This document shows positions 37,285 through 49,020 of a stretch of DNA of 64,000 nt, piece after piece. The DNA comes from Ahaetulla prasina (lineage: Eukaryota > Chordata > Lepidosauria > Squamata > Colubridae). The notes under the pieces were generated by a model that saw only the letters and a list, made by a program, of their open reading frames with translations, searched no databases and was not told the origin of the DNA. A program made the translations under genes and the position numbers. Each line of letters opens with the position of its first letter. The first letter of the stretch is position 1. The stretch covers positions 37,610,435 through 37,674,434 of the forward strand of contig NC_080541.1 of NCBI RefSeq assembly GCF_028640845.1, written 5' to 3'.

Positions 37285-38237
37285 TGATCTCATCTTTATC
37301 ATTTTATTTCTTAGAAAACTAGGCAGAGTGTCATGTATTTTGTTTTAATAAGTAGAAATGTCATGCACAAGTAACCAGGAGTAGGAGCTGAATTCAAAGC
37401 ACTAAAAGTTAGTTACATGATACCTATACATAAAAATCTGATCTACTAATGGTCAGGACAAATTGGCATTAAATAAGAGTCGATGGAATTCACGGGTGAC
37501 TGGAATTAGGTCTCTTGTGGCTGCGTAAGGATTCCAAACTGATGATGTGTTTAACCCAGCCTTTGGGCTTTACTTACGGATATATCAGTATATGATATTT
37601 TATTTTTGTCATCTTTATTTATTTATTTATATTTATACATTAAGCTGTATGATAAGACTTAAAAAGACAATGACTCACTGATTCACCTGACATGGATCTG
37701 CAGGGAGGACACTGGGATGTTATTCGGACTGGAGAAGTGTGGCCAGATGGTAGTAAAGAGAAGGGCTGATGGGGTGGAACTACCCCATGAATTAGTGAAT
37801 TACATAACAGACATACAGACTGGCTACAAGTAACTTGGTATTCTATAGTCACATGAAAATCATATGAGGCAAGGAAGACAGGAACATTCCAGTACCTCCA
37901 AAGGACAGGACAGATCCTGAAGACCTAGCTCAATAAGAAGAACAAGAGTCACACCATTACCACATATGTACTGCCAGTCATCAGATACCCTGCTGGTATA
38001 ATGAGTTCGACAAAGAAGGGCATAAGATTGCCAAAGCGAAGAACCAGAAGTTCCCGGCAATTACTGAGGCTCCTAAGGTGGGAGTGTGGCTCCAAGATAC
38101 CCCAGGTGCAACATTAGAGTTCTCTGTCCAGAAAGGTGCAGTGCAAGGAACAGCTAAGATCCAATTCCAGTACTTTTCATAATCATTGATTATGGATGAG
38201 TATCAGTGACAAGTCTCTGCAAAACTTTGTCAAAAAC
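37285..38237. other. Unannotated non-coding DNA
   Basis: No supported gene. A TTTATTTAT-rich patch lies at 37616-37637. Confidence 0.5.
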
Positions 38238-38245
38238 CCTATAGG

Positions 38246-38664
38246 CTAACCTTTTTGCCATCGCGTGCCAAAAGCGGGGGGAATGAGGGGGGATCGCATG
38301 TGCGCATACCCATACCCATAATTCAATGTGCCCCCCACATGCACACGTGACCCCCCCTTGCACTCCCCCCTCTTTTGGCACATGATAGCACGGTCGGCAC
38401 GTTGGCCCATTTTTTGCCCTCCCCAGGCTCCAGACGCTTTCTTGGAGCCTGGGGAGGATGAAAACGGCCTTCCCCACCCACTCAGAGGCCCTCTGGAGGC
38501 TGGAAACAGCCCATTTCCCAACTTCCAGTGGGCCCGGATGGCCCAAAAATCAGCTGGCCAGTGTGCACATGCACGCTGGAACTGAGCTAGGGCAGCGCTC
38601 ACATGCCTACAGATATGGCTCCGGGTGCCACCTGTGGCACCCGTGCCATAGGTTCACCATCAAG
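38246..38664. mobile_element. hAT-like MITE, reverse orientation to the 36649 copy
   Basis: Left end CTAACCTTTTTGCCATCGCG and right end GCCATAGGTTCACCATCAAG. Flanks CCTATAGG and GCTATAGG agree at 7 of 8. The GC-rich body shares GGAGGCTGGAAACAGCCCAT-type modules with the copy at 36649. Confidence 0.85.
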
Positions 38665-38672
38665 GCTATAGG

Positions 38673-40155
38673 GATTACACCAGGCAAGTGCCAGGAGTCA
38701 ACAATGATGCAAAGATACCAGAAAAAAAATCATTTCGTATAGATGTGAAAAGGCACAAAGGGTGGATTGAATCTTCCACATCTTTTAAGTTAACGTTTAA
38801 GTTAGTTATCATGGGACAGAAAGTCACCAGCACCGATCATGTAATGATCATGGAAGGATCATTTTCTCTTAAATCCAATTCTGAGAAATTATTTAGAACT
38901 AACAGGATAATGTTTTCTGTTCTAACTGTTCCTGACAGTTTCCATTCCATAACCAAACACACTTGTTAACATAGTAGGGCAATAATCCAAACCTTGAGGA
39001 AAATTTAAAAATGAAAAAAAAAGGATAAATTCCAAAAATAAATTGCAATATCCTCAGCATATACAAATAAGCACAAAGCAAAATGTTATAAAAGAAACAT
39101 TAAAAGAGAACTTCTTACTTCTTAAATATTGGCTTGATTCAGATTAAGTAGAAAAAGTGAATGCTGGAGGGACAAATGAAACTCTTTGTGGCCTCCACTG
39201 ACTTATCTTCACCCAGAATAAATTCTTAAAAATTGGTTCATATTCAGGAACTTTTAAGCAGCCTTAAGAAATGTACAGCATAATTCTACAAACTTTCACT
39301 GACATGTAAGTCTTATTGAATTAAATGGGACTTATTTGAAGATAGATATGATTTCAGTTTAACATAAATAAGTGAACCATATACAATTCAAGTTTTTATA
39401 TACGATCAAAAACTGAAGATAATCCTTGATTTAAATCTTCCAGTGTTATGACTCACACACGTTAGGGATTTATAGAGTATTTTGTTTGTTTTATGTCAAA
39501 ACAATGTCACATTTTAAATTCAGTGTCATTTATGAAGGCTTCAACAAACATTAATAGGATTCTGTGTTATAAACAAGCATTAGAATAGCGAAGTGCGGAG
39601 AGTATTAATCAGAAAGAGAAGAATTTCTCCAATGGTTATTTTCATATTATTAAAATATATCTTGTGGAAATTTGGTAAAGTAAGAATAATATTTATGTTT
39701 GCATAATTAAAATTCGATTGACTGCAATTTGATTGTCTTTGATGTGAAAAAATAATCTCCGTTGTTAAAATTTCCATATAAGAAAAGAAGTCAAGAATTT
39801 CCATAGCAATCAATAACAAAAAAAGTACGTACTACTTTTCAACCTGGAGTTACTCTTTTACCTATAGAATCAGAATACAAAATGTGACCCTTACAGTATT
39901 AGATTTGTATGTACACAATTGATCTTCATTGCAATAATGATAACTATTTGTAACATTTGACTTCAGAAATTCAGAAAATTCCCAGGCTAATGGAACAAGT
40001 AAAAATAAATAAGATAAATCTCATAAACAACTCTTCTTCCTTGATTCCAAGCATTTCAAGTATGCAGAGCATATTGTAGATAGTACATATGGACCTAATT
40101 TACATAAGAGTTTAACTATAATATGGTTTGTTTATTTTTGGCTCATCGCACTTAC
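38673..40155. other. Unannotated non-coding DNA
   Basis: About 1.5 kb of AT-rich sequence with no supported feature. A partial palindrome AAGTCTTATTGAATTAAATG near 39308 resembles a widespread amniote short repeat. Confidence 0.45.
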
Positions 40156-40163
40156 AATCCCAC

Positions 40164-40728
40164 GAGGGGTGAAATGTAATTTTTTTTTAATGCCGGTTCT
40201 GTGGGCGTGGCTTGGTGGTGGGGTAATGTGACTGGGTGGGCGTGGCCAACTTTTTTTTTTACTTTTAAAAGCATTTTTTCTACAACCTCTTCACCCGAGG
40301 CTTTTAAAAAGCCTCTGATGATCAGGCAACTCAGCTGGGATCACCAGAGGAGCCTTTTAAAAGCAATTTTTTTACAACCTCTTCGGCTGAAGAGATTGTA
40401 GAAAAAATGCTTTTAAAGGGTCCTGATGATGCCAGCTGAGTTGCCTGATCGCCAGAATCTTTTAAAAGCATTTTGGCCGAAGAGGTTGTAGAAAAATATG
40501 TTTTTTAAAAGGTTCTGACGATCCCAGCTGAGCTGCGTGATCATCATAGGCTTTTTTTTTTACTTTTAAAAGCATTTTTTCGCCTGAAGAAAAATGCTTT
40601 TAAAAGTAAAAAAACCTGATGATAGCTCAGCTGGGTGGGAGGGATTTTTGCTACTGGTTTTCCAAACCACCCACCGCCATCCCTACCAGATCGGATGATC
40701 CGGTCCGAACTGGGAGCATTTCACCCCG
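40164..40728. mobile_element. hAT-like non-autonomous element with internal palindromes
   Basis: GAGGGGTGAAAT and ATTTCACCCCG are the termini, and AATCCCAC is exact at 40156-40163 and 40729-40736. 565 bp. The interior has at least three imperfect inverted blocks built from TTTTAAAAGCATTTTT, TACAACCTCTTC and GCTGAGTTGCCTGATC. No transposase. Confidence 0.92.
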
Positions 40729-40939
40729 AATCCCACCCATTGTGGTTTCTCCAATGTGGCATGTTTACAGAAATCATTTATTAATAGGAAAACATAATCA
40801 CTGTCTCCTTTTCTAGTTTGTAACTTGGCCTATAGAGATCTGGATAAGCAAATGAAAAGAAATAGAAAACCTAGCTCTTTGCTTCTATCTGTTAATTATC
40901 TGGAACATGCAGTCCAGACAGGGTGTTGTCATTCTAGAT

Positions 40940-41292
40940 GGACACTAATTATTCTGCTAAACAAATAATTTCCTCAACACTCAAACTATTTACTAAGACT
41001 GCACTACTATTATCTTCTCATCATTCCTACCATCCACCTTCTTCCACTTATGACTGTAACTTTGTTGCTTGTATCCTTATGATTTATATTGCTATTGTTT
41101 CCTGATCGTTTATTTGTACCCTATGACTATCCTTAAGTGTTGTACCTTATGATTCTTGATGAACGTATCTTTTCTTTTATGTACACTGAGAGCATATGCA
41201 CCAAGACAAATTCCTTGTGTGTCCAATCACACTTGGCCAATAATATATTCTATTCTATTCTATTCTATTCTATTCTATTCTATTCTATTCTT
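40940..41292 (+). mobile_element. LINE 3' UTR ending in a TATTC array
   Basis: The sequence from CTTCTTCCACTTATGACTG through ACACTTGGCCAATAATATA to the TATTC repeats (41246-41292) is the reverse complement order of 61707-62200. The array is the LINE's own simple-repeat tail. Confidence 0.8.
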
Positions 41293-42715
41293 TCTCTCCA
41301 TTAATTTTTATTGAAGGCCAGATAACCTTATTAGATCTCTGCATCTCTTGAAAATGGATTGATAGAATAATTCAAACAAAGCTATAGCCCATGCCAATTT
41401 CAGTATGCTGAGTTCCTGGCAGTAAATTCCACCTGAAAACAAGGTTTTCCCAGTTTCTTTCAACAAGACTTGACAACAAATGGAATAAGGTTACAGAAAT
41501 CTCAGCAATTAGATTGCTTTCACTGCAGAAATGGGTTTGGCTCAACTTGCTAAGTCAGAGCTTTTTTCAGTTTTTTACTTTTACTTTTATGGACAAAGAA
41601 GCAAATTGCTTTCCTGAAAGCTGAGAAATGTACAAGTAGCCAAGATAAGAATCCCAGGTCCTGAATACAATATTATTTGGCACTAGCCTATCTATTAACG
41701 ATCCTACGCTTGCTTTTAATTGTAATTTCTTCCTGGACATTGACCTTCCTTTGATACAGAATCTGAAATGGCTGGGCTGATATGAATATATGAGTAAGTA
41801 ATTGGGGGAAAAGCTTTGGAAATGCCTAGCTCTGTCTTTTCCTAGTTATAAGTCTAACTGTGGCTTAAAGATACCATGGTGTTGTTGAATTATATTCCAA
41901 AAATATCACCATTTAAGAACTTTGGTAGTGCATATGGAAAAAATACTATGATAGCTTTTTAGTTATCTGGCTGCACCTTTTGGCCCTTGCCAATGACTGA
42001 TTTATGGTTTCCATGCATAATTTTAGTGTGCACATTAAGTCACTTAACAGTTAACTACCTGCCATAATTTCACCTCAGGTAAAATGAGATCAAGATGTGA
42101 CCTAGTAAAAATGGCTGAAATAAATGAAGGCAACCACATTCAGCTTTGAAAAAGAAATGTGTATCATTACAGATGCCTTAGAAAGGTTGCATAGAGTTAC
42201 TGTTGTTTCAAATGGGTTTCCTGAGTATGAATATCAAAAGTAAAAATTACCCAGGTCAGTTTATTTTACTTATTTACCATTTATATGCCAAAACAGACAC
42301 TTTCTTTGAAACAACTATGGAAAATACAAAAGCAAATATGAATTCAAACACAAGGGCAGAAATCCCTTTTGTTTGAATTCACATTTGCTTAAACTACATA
42401 TATGCAGTTCAAAGAAACCGCAAGAAATGAACATTGAAACTGAATTGTCCTTGAATTTAACAGTTCTCTCAATAAACATCTGTGGCAATTGCTCCTGATC
42501 ACTCTCTTTCAGAATGTTTTCCAATGAAGCCTTTTTCTGTACCCAATTACCCTACTGTATTCATGGAATTTTACAAGATGTTTTCCTTTTTTAGCCTTCA
42601 ACTATTTTCCTTCCACTTTTTCAATCATTCTCTCTCCCCGCGCTGCCCCCCCCCCCCGGCATCTGGGGTACAGCATGGATTTCCTAATTGGCATCCAAAA
42701 CTAGTATACAGGAGA
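41293..42715. other. Unannotated non-coding DNA
   Basis: Nothing supported; a C-run lies at 42647-42657. Confidence 0.5.
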
Positions 42716-42724
42716 AAACAGAAA

Positions 42725-42990
42725 AGCACAAGCTAGAATGCACTATCAGACTCTGTGGTCTAATCCCCAAACCCCCAAAACTTTAACCTAAGACTGTCTA
42801 CCATTGACCTCACCCCATTCCTAAGAGGTCTGTAAGGGGCGTGCATAAGAGCACCAGTGTGCCTACCGTCCCTGTCCTAATGTTCCCTTTAATTGTATTC
42901 GTTTTATGTATTCAATTCATGCTTATACTTATATATATTATCTAATATGTACTCGACAAAATAAATAAATAAAATAAAATAAATTTTAAA
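42725..42990 (+). mobile_element. LINE 3' end, WN-LP type
   Basis: Encodes LSTIDLTPFLRG and has the following GGGGCGTGCATAAGAGCAC and AAATAAATAAAATAAAATA tail. Same family as 46275-46612. Only the last residues and 3' UTR remain. Confidence 0.75.
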
Positions 42991-44930
42991 AAAATAGTCT
43001 GTGTTTGGTTACAAATAATCAGGAAGAAACTGTTCACACCAGAGAGTGCAAATGGCAATGCCAAAACTGGAAAAGTGAAATTACTCATCTGCTTTGATAA
43101 GACCTAATTGATACCCAAACTGCTTTTGTCTCATTTAAACACTGCCCCCCACCCCCAAAAAAGAGGGACTAAAATTAAAAACCTTTGTGGTCCTGTTTGT
43201 TGTCAGAACCTGGAACCAATGTCTATGTATCCCATTACAGTCACAAAGGAGACACCACAAATATTTGAAGCTCATTTGAAAGAGCAGGAAGCATAATTTA
43301 TGTAGATAGCATTCAGGATCAAGAACAGTGCCAAAAGATAGAGCTTTTTTTTTTTTAAATGAAGTGTCTTAAAAGTACAAAAATGCTCAACTGGATTGCC
43401 TCTATGGTAGATTTGGGTTTGGGGGGAATGGAAATTGGTGGATATTCTGATGCCAGAGATTTCTAGCTTTATGCAAAATTTGTTTACCTGTGTGCTTTTC
43501 ACACAAAATGAAGTGTCCATGTATGTAATCTATGTACATAGATTTTTTTTACTTGCAGGAGAATTTTTGCTCCATTAATTCATAAGAAATTAGCTTCAAC
43601 TTTCATTCATAATTTAAAGGACTGGAAACAATATTGTCAGTGCATTCAGAAAGAATAATTTCAAATATGTATTAAGTGTCAAACTGAGTTAATGTGACTG
43701 ATTGTTTAGTTTTAGAGCTAAAATCATGGCTCTGCTTCTATGCTTATCCTCTAGGACATAAATTATAAGTATGGTGACCATATTTTCTTAGAAAATAAAA
43801 AAAAGGATGAACTATAAAATGGGGGAAATCTGAAGTAGGTTTATAAGGATAGAAAATTTTAATTGTTTATACATTTATAATTTATTATGAAGTTTTTGAA
43901 AAGAGACTGAATATTTTAGGACGCAGGAGAATGTTATTTAAAACAGGGAACTCTACAGTTGATTTTGTTTATGTTTATTTGTCATGACTAATTGGAAAGG
44001 TCTGATAACTTAGTTCAAATGAAATATTGCTGAATTTTCTCTCCACTGAACCAGAAATGTCAGTCTCCAGTGACTTTTTGGGAAGCTTTTCTGATTATCA
44101 CAAATAAAATTCTAATTAAAAATGAATAAAATCATTCCATTATTCATTATTTTAAAATATCTAATGAGGTTATACTTGCTGATTTTGAAAGAAAATAGTC
44201 TACTTGTCTTTGTTCATGGACTAATGATGAAGAATTAAATCAAGGAAGCATAAATGGTATTTGATTTAATAAGTGCACAGAGGTAGAGAAGAGCCTAGTA
44301 TTTTGTAAGCTGCAAAACAAGAGCAAAGATGAGTAGAATAATCATCCAAGAATAATCCTCTAAGTATTAATGGAAAGCTTAGCAGCATAAAAGACTTAAT
44401 TTCTGAAATTGGTAAGTGGGTGCATTTCAATTTGTTTGAAATGTCTGGCATCGACACTTGGTTCCAACATTCTTTTTTTCTAATTTCACAACATCTGGCA
44501 AATGTTAGTTATAATCAAGAGTAAGCTTCTCTGAAGAACATCTGCAATCAGCACATAATCAATTCAGTGAAAACATAGTCACTTTCACATAATGCAATTC
44601 AAGTGAGTTTCAGGATGGGAAATAAGGGGAAGTTACCAATGCTGTCAGGCCAGGACGAAGTCAGCATATCAATGTTGCCATGCTACTGTTTTTAAATTGG
44701 GAGCCTTCACTATCTCAAACATAAAGCTAGATGTTGACCTAATTAAAGAATCCTGTTTTCTATTGAGCAAAATGTGCTTCTAGTAAGCTCAGAGTAGACA
44801 TGAAGGCAACAACTTTTTCCTAGAATTAGCCTGGCCTTATTTTTTTCATTTTTCAATAGCCAGCATATAATAACATTCTATTTCTGAACTTGACACATAC
44901 AATTGTGTCTCAGTTTTGTTTTGTTTTTTG
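42991..44930. other. Unannotated non-coding DNA
   Basis: About 1.9 kb with no supported feature. Near 44917-44947 an AAACAAAAC/GTTTTGTTT inverted pair is low-complexity. Confidence 0.5.
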
Positions 44931-44934
44931 AAAA

Positions 44935-45425
44935 CAAAACAAAGCAAAAAGAATATTTTACAATTTTCTTCTTTTCAACAATTTCGCATCGGTAAACATT
45001 TCTTACATATCCATTTTTTCTCCCTTATTTCAATTTATCTTTTATACATATAATTCTAATATTGGTTTATTTTCATATATATAGATAACAGTGTACACAA
45101 TTTTGTTCCTACGATCTACATCTGTTCTGTTTCCTCTTGTTACTGCATTTCCACTCCTATATCTTCCTCATTTACTCTTTCTTTGCCTTTTATCCCTTTA
45201 ATCCTCTAACCATTAATAACCATGTCTCCCACACTATATAATATTGTTTTCTCCTTTTCTTGCATTTTCTTTGTAAGTTTGTCCATTTCTGCACACTCCA
45301 AACCTTGTCTAATCAGACTGTCTTCTGTTGGTATATTGTTATTTTTCCAATTTTGTGCATATATTATTCTTGCTGATGTTATAATATATATAATTAAATA
45401 TTGTATTTTTTTAAGTCCCTGGGAG
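44935..45425 (-). mobile_element. L1-like LINE, ORF2 C-terminal fragment
   Basis: The minus-strand translation near 45400-45215 gives IITSARIIYAQNWKNN, then IPTEDS and ECAEMDKLTKK, the order found at the end of L1 ORF2 (A-R--YAQ-WK, IPT, AEM-KLT). The remainder is AT-rich 3' UTR. Frames are broken. Parallel to 58390-58890. Confidence 0.65.
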
Positions 45426-45843
45426 TATTCCTAATAAAATATTTCTGGCTTCTTAATGCTATATGATTCTAATCAATTTTGAAGTCACCAACACTAAGAT
45501 AAAGATAAATATTTATATTTTTATTAAGGGGAACTTTCAAATATTAATAAGCCATAAACATTAACCATGCCACCAATCAAGAAAATAGTGTATAAAGACA
45601 CTACAGTAGTGCATATTTCATTGTTCATATTGCCACACACATGTGGCAAAATCAGAGCCAAAGTGAGCAACTGGGCATATAGGACAAGAGATCTCTCATA
45701 AATCCATATAAGGTGCAAATAATTTATCTATTAACATCATGCTATTGTTGGAATCAGATTGAAGTATGATTATAATATGAGGTTGTCAATTACTGATATA
45801 TTTATCTCCCAAGATGTACCAACCTCCTTAGTAGTTGATTAGA

Positions 45844-46200
45844 TGATTAGGGAACTGGAGGCTAAAACATATGTAGAACAGTTGCAGGAATTTGGTTTGC
45901 CTAGTTTAGTGAAAAGGACTAGGGGAGACATGATAGCAGTGTTCCAATATTTGAGGGGCTGCCACTTAGAAGGGGGGTGGGGGTCAACTATTTTCCAAAG
46001 CACCAGAAGGCAAAACAAGAAACTAATCAAGGAGAGAAACAACCTAGAAGTAAGGAGAATTTTCCTAATAGTAAGAACAATTTAACCAGTGGAACTTCAG
46101 GGGTTCCTTCAGAAGTTGTGGGAGCTCCATCACTGGAAACTTTTAAGAAGAGACTAGACATACCTAGTCAAGGACCCTTCCAACTCTATTATTCTGTTAT
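45844..46200 (+). mobile_element. CR1-type LINE, 3' end
   Basis: The frame 45843-46085 gives RELEAKTYVEQLQEFGLPSL then RTRGDMIAVFQYLRGCH, matching the C-terminus of the CR1 copy at 1-1458. Later residues continue in another frame to KKRLDIPS. It ends with the CCCTTCCAACTCTATTATTC terminus. Confidence 0.85.
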
Positions 46201-46274
46201 TTTTATATTTTTTATATTTATTATTATTATATATATTATTATAAATATTATTTATATATTTATTATTCTGTTAG

Positions 46275-46612
46275 TTTAATCTAGATTGCAGAAAATATGA
46301 CTTCTGTAACAGAATCATCAGTGCTTGGAATACTTTACCTGACTCTGTGGTCTCTTCCCATAATCCTAAAAGTTTTATCCAAAAACTTTCTACTATTGAC
46401 CTCACCCCATTCTTAAGAGGACCATAAGGGGCGTGCATAAGCGCACAAACGTGCCTACCGTTCCTGTCCTATTGTTTTTCTTTTCTTCTTCCTATATATA
46501 TGCTTATACCTCCTTATATTTACTCATATATGTGTTTACATACTATATAATCTTTTTTGTATGATACCTACATATATTGTTGTGACAAAATAAAATAAAT
46601 AAATAAATAAAT
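46275..46612 (+). mobile_element. LINE 3' end, WN-LP type
   Basis: Encodes NRIISAWNTLPDSVV then STIDLTPFLRG, followed by a pyrimidine-rich 3' UTR and an AAATAAATAAAT tail. It lies directly after the CR1 fragment in the same orientation, separated by a TATTAT-rich tail. Confidence 0.78.
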
Positions 46613-47337
46613 AGTTATCATGGCCACAACAGTAGTAACAGTGGTATCTCAGTGAAGGAAGGTGAACATTTAGCAAGGAAGGGAGCTGGGTGGTTAAGGG
46701 TTCTTCCAAAAGGACTGCTACTGATATTCAAATATTAAATGACAATGACTATGCCCCAGGTGTGGCTGTTATATCACTGCTCCAACCGCAGCATTGCTGA
46801 TAATGCCAATAGCAATGGTGACAGGTACAACACTAAAGGTATAATGAATGCAACTGGATAGGAATTGATGTTCTAGACTTTTCACTATTGTTAAATTTCT
46901 TGGGGTGGGGGTGGGGTTCCTATGGGAATTCCTGTTTTTGACTTTACAAGAATGAGTGCATAGCAGTGAATCCATATTATGTCAGTACAGTAATTATAAT
47001 GTACATATGTAGCAAGAGGAACATTGAGTTCACATATTTTATGCACATATTATGCACATATTTTAAATCTATATATTTTATATCTAGCAACTGTATTAGT
47101 ATATACAAGTTTTATTGAATTTGTGAATACAATTAAATTTTCATATTATTCTTGTGAACAGCAACTAAAGACATAACAAACCCCTATTCCAAATTTAGCA
47201 ATATTAAAATTTAACCTGAAATCCTAACTCTATCATGGTAGCATTGACTGGTATACTGTGTTTTCTCTTTACTCTTTGATTTGCTTTATTGTTCTACAAA
47301 ACAAACTGTTTTAAATTTTTATTTTCATTATCTAGAG
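46613..47337. other. Unannotated non-coding DNA
   Basis: Nothing supported. Confidence 0.5.
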
Positions 47338-47757
47338 CAGCGGTCACCAACTGGTGGTCCAATAGAAAATGTTGGTGGTCCCCAGAAAAATTATTTGTAT
47401 TTTTTATATTGCACTAAATCAGGGGTCCTAAAACTATGGCCCCTGGGACAGATATGTGCAATGAAAGTTTGCGATGCTGCAGAGAGTTTCCCCCTTCGAG
47501 GTCTTCTTGTGTGAGTCAGAGGGTGGGGGGGGGAAGAAATTCCAACTTGGGGTCTGCTTCAGCCTCCTGGTGTAGGGCTTTGGGTGAAGGCTGGGGGGAA
47601 GAGCCGCTGATGGTGAAGAGCCGGAGGGCCTTGTTCCAGTGGAACTGCATTATGGCCTGGAACTGGCTGATCATCATAGCCTGCTGAGCCTCCAGGCGCC
47701 GGTACCTGACCTAGCACTCCTGTAGTTCTTCCCTCTGCTTGGAAAGCCTATGCTCAT

Positions 47758-47945
47758 TGTAATGTATTACTGTAAGTTTTGGCGGGAGTTTTAGGCGGGA
47801 AGTATCTCGCTTCTGATTGGATACAGCCTCTGGCTGAAGTGTATATAAGGAGAGGTTTTTCTCCAGAGTTTTGCTGGGTCACACTATATTAAAGAGCTGT
47901 TGTCACTAACCTGGTCTCCTGCCTCGTCAATACCCAAACCTAACA
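47758..47945 (+). repeat. Gypsy 5' LTR
   Basis: TGTAATGTATTACTG ... CCAAACCTAACA. Contains GTATATAAGG as a TATA-like box and a downstream ATTAAAG polyadenylation-like signal. By eye there is no difference from the right LTR. Confidence 0.95.
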
Positions 47946-47946
47946 T

Positions 47947-47964
47947 TGGCGACGAGGATGGGAT
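47947..47964 (+). other. Primer binding site, tRNA-Ser(GCT)-like
   Basis: TGGCGACGAGGATGGGAT is complementary to the remembered 3' end of vertebrate tRNA-Ser(GCT) including CCA, over 18 bases. One spacer base separates it from the LTR. Confidence 0.82.
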
Positions 47965-48039
47965 ATTGAGGCAGAGCACCAGAACAGAGCTGAACTCACT
48001 ACGAGGATCAAACCCAGCAAGGTAACGGCAAATGCAGCG

Positions 48040-49020
48040 ATGACCGGCTACACGCCACCCACTCCGTTTGACCCTGCCCAGGAGACATGGGGAATATATA
48101 TGACCCGTTTCGAAAGTTTCCTGGAGGCAAACGAGCTACAGGGAGTCTCCGACAACCGTAAACGGGCTTACTTCATAAGCCACTGTGGGTCCGCAGTCAT
48201 CGCCGTCGCAGAAGCCCTAGCGGAGCCAACACCGCTACACTCCGTATCGTGGCAGACCCTTCAGACCCTCCTGAAGAATCACTACGCACCGGCCCCGTCC
48301 AAATACGTTCGACGGTACGAGTTTGGGGAGCGCAGGCAACAAGAAGGCGAGTCTATCAGCGACTACATGGCAGCCCTGAGACAAGCCTCCAAGCATTGCG
48401 AGTACCGCGATCTGGACGAAGAGCTGCTGGAACAACTTATACGGGGGGTCAGAGACATCCGTTTGAGGAGACGGTTGCTAGCCAAGAGCAACCTGACATT
48501 GGCAAACGCTCTGGACGAAGCCAGAGCCCATGAGATGTCCAACCATGCAGCAGACACCTTACAACAGCGACTCACGCCGATGGCGGGCGCAAAGCCGAGC
48601 ACAGTCCACCACGAAGAAACCTATCGTGAGTCAACCAGCGAAGAGGAGGAAGAAGTCCACTACACCGGAAAATCGACAAGGGAAGACCCGGAGGAATGCG
48701 GAAGTTGCGGGCGACATCAGCGCCAAAGATGTAAGTTCAGGGACGCCATTTGCGGCGGTGTGAAAGGAAGGCACCTGGCTCAAGTCTGCCGAGCACCCCA
48801 ACCTTCCGCCGAAAATTCAAATCGGCCAATCAGAGCGGCTCTGAGTCAGAGATGCAAACCCCACATTCCGAAATTTCAAACCAGCCAATCAGAGCGAGAT
48901 CGGCGAGGCGACCCGCGATTGGCCAGGAAAGAAAGAGCGCAAGTCAAACCGAATGACTGTTACCATAGACCACGCAGCTACCCGCATCGAAGAAAAGATC
49001 TTCACAAACCCGACAATTGA
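48040..49020 (+). CDS. gag: Gypsy gag polyprotein
   Basis: A 326-codon open frame starting about 95 bp after the 5' LTR. Residues 10-175 form a retrotransposon-type capsid region, including WQTLQTLLKNHYAP and EFGERRQQEGESISDYMAALR, the usual helical core with a YxxxLR-like end. The C-terminal part has a Cys-rich nucleocapsid region (ECGSCGRHQRQRCK, then C...HLAQVC) in which the second zinc knuckle lacks one Cys in the reading frame because of a small net three-base loss near 48755-48775. The last 68 bases overlap the start of the pol frame, in a different frame, so ribosomal frameshifting is the likely way to make Gag-Pol. Structural protein of the particle. Confidence 0.9.
   Translation: MTGYTPPTPFDPAQETWGIYMTRFESFLEANELQGVSDNRKRAYFISHCGSAVIAVAEALAEPTPLHSVSWQTLQTLLKNHYAPAPSKYVRRYEFGERRQQEGESISDYMAALRQASKHCEYRDLDEELLEQLIRGVRDIRLRRRLLAKSNLTLANALDEARAHEMSNHAADTLQQRLTPMAGAKPSTVHHEETYRESTSEEEEEVHYTGKSTREDPEECGSCGRHQRQRCKFRDAICGGVKGRHLAQVCRAPQPSAENSNRPIRAALSQRCKPHIPKFQTSQSERDRRGDPRLARKERAQVKPNDCYHRPRSYPHRRKDLHKPDN

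Noticed and set aside
44915..44947. Inverted repeat of GTTTTGTTTT and AAAACAAAAC
   Set aside because: Low-complexity A/T-rich runs pair easily by chance; no other structural sign.
47281..47687. Two plus-strand frames before the Gypsy element
   Set aside because: They are antisense to the better supported coiled-coil exon on the minus strand.
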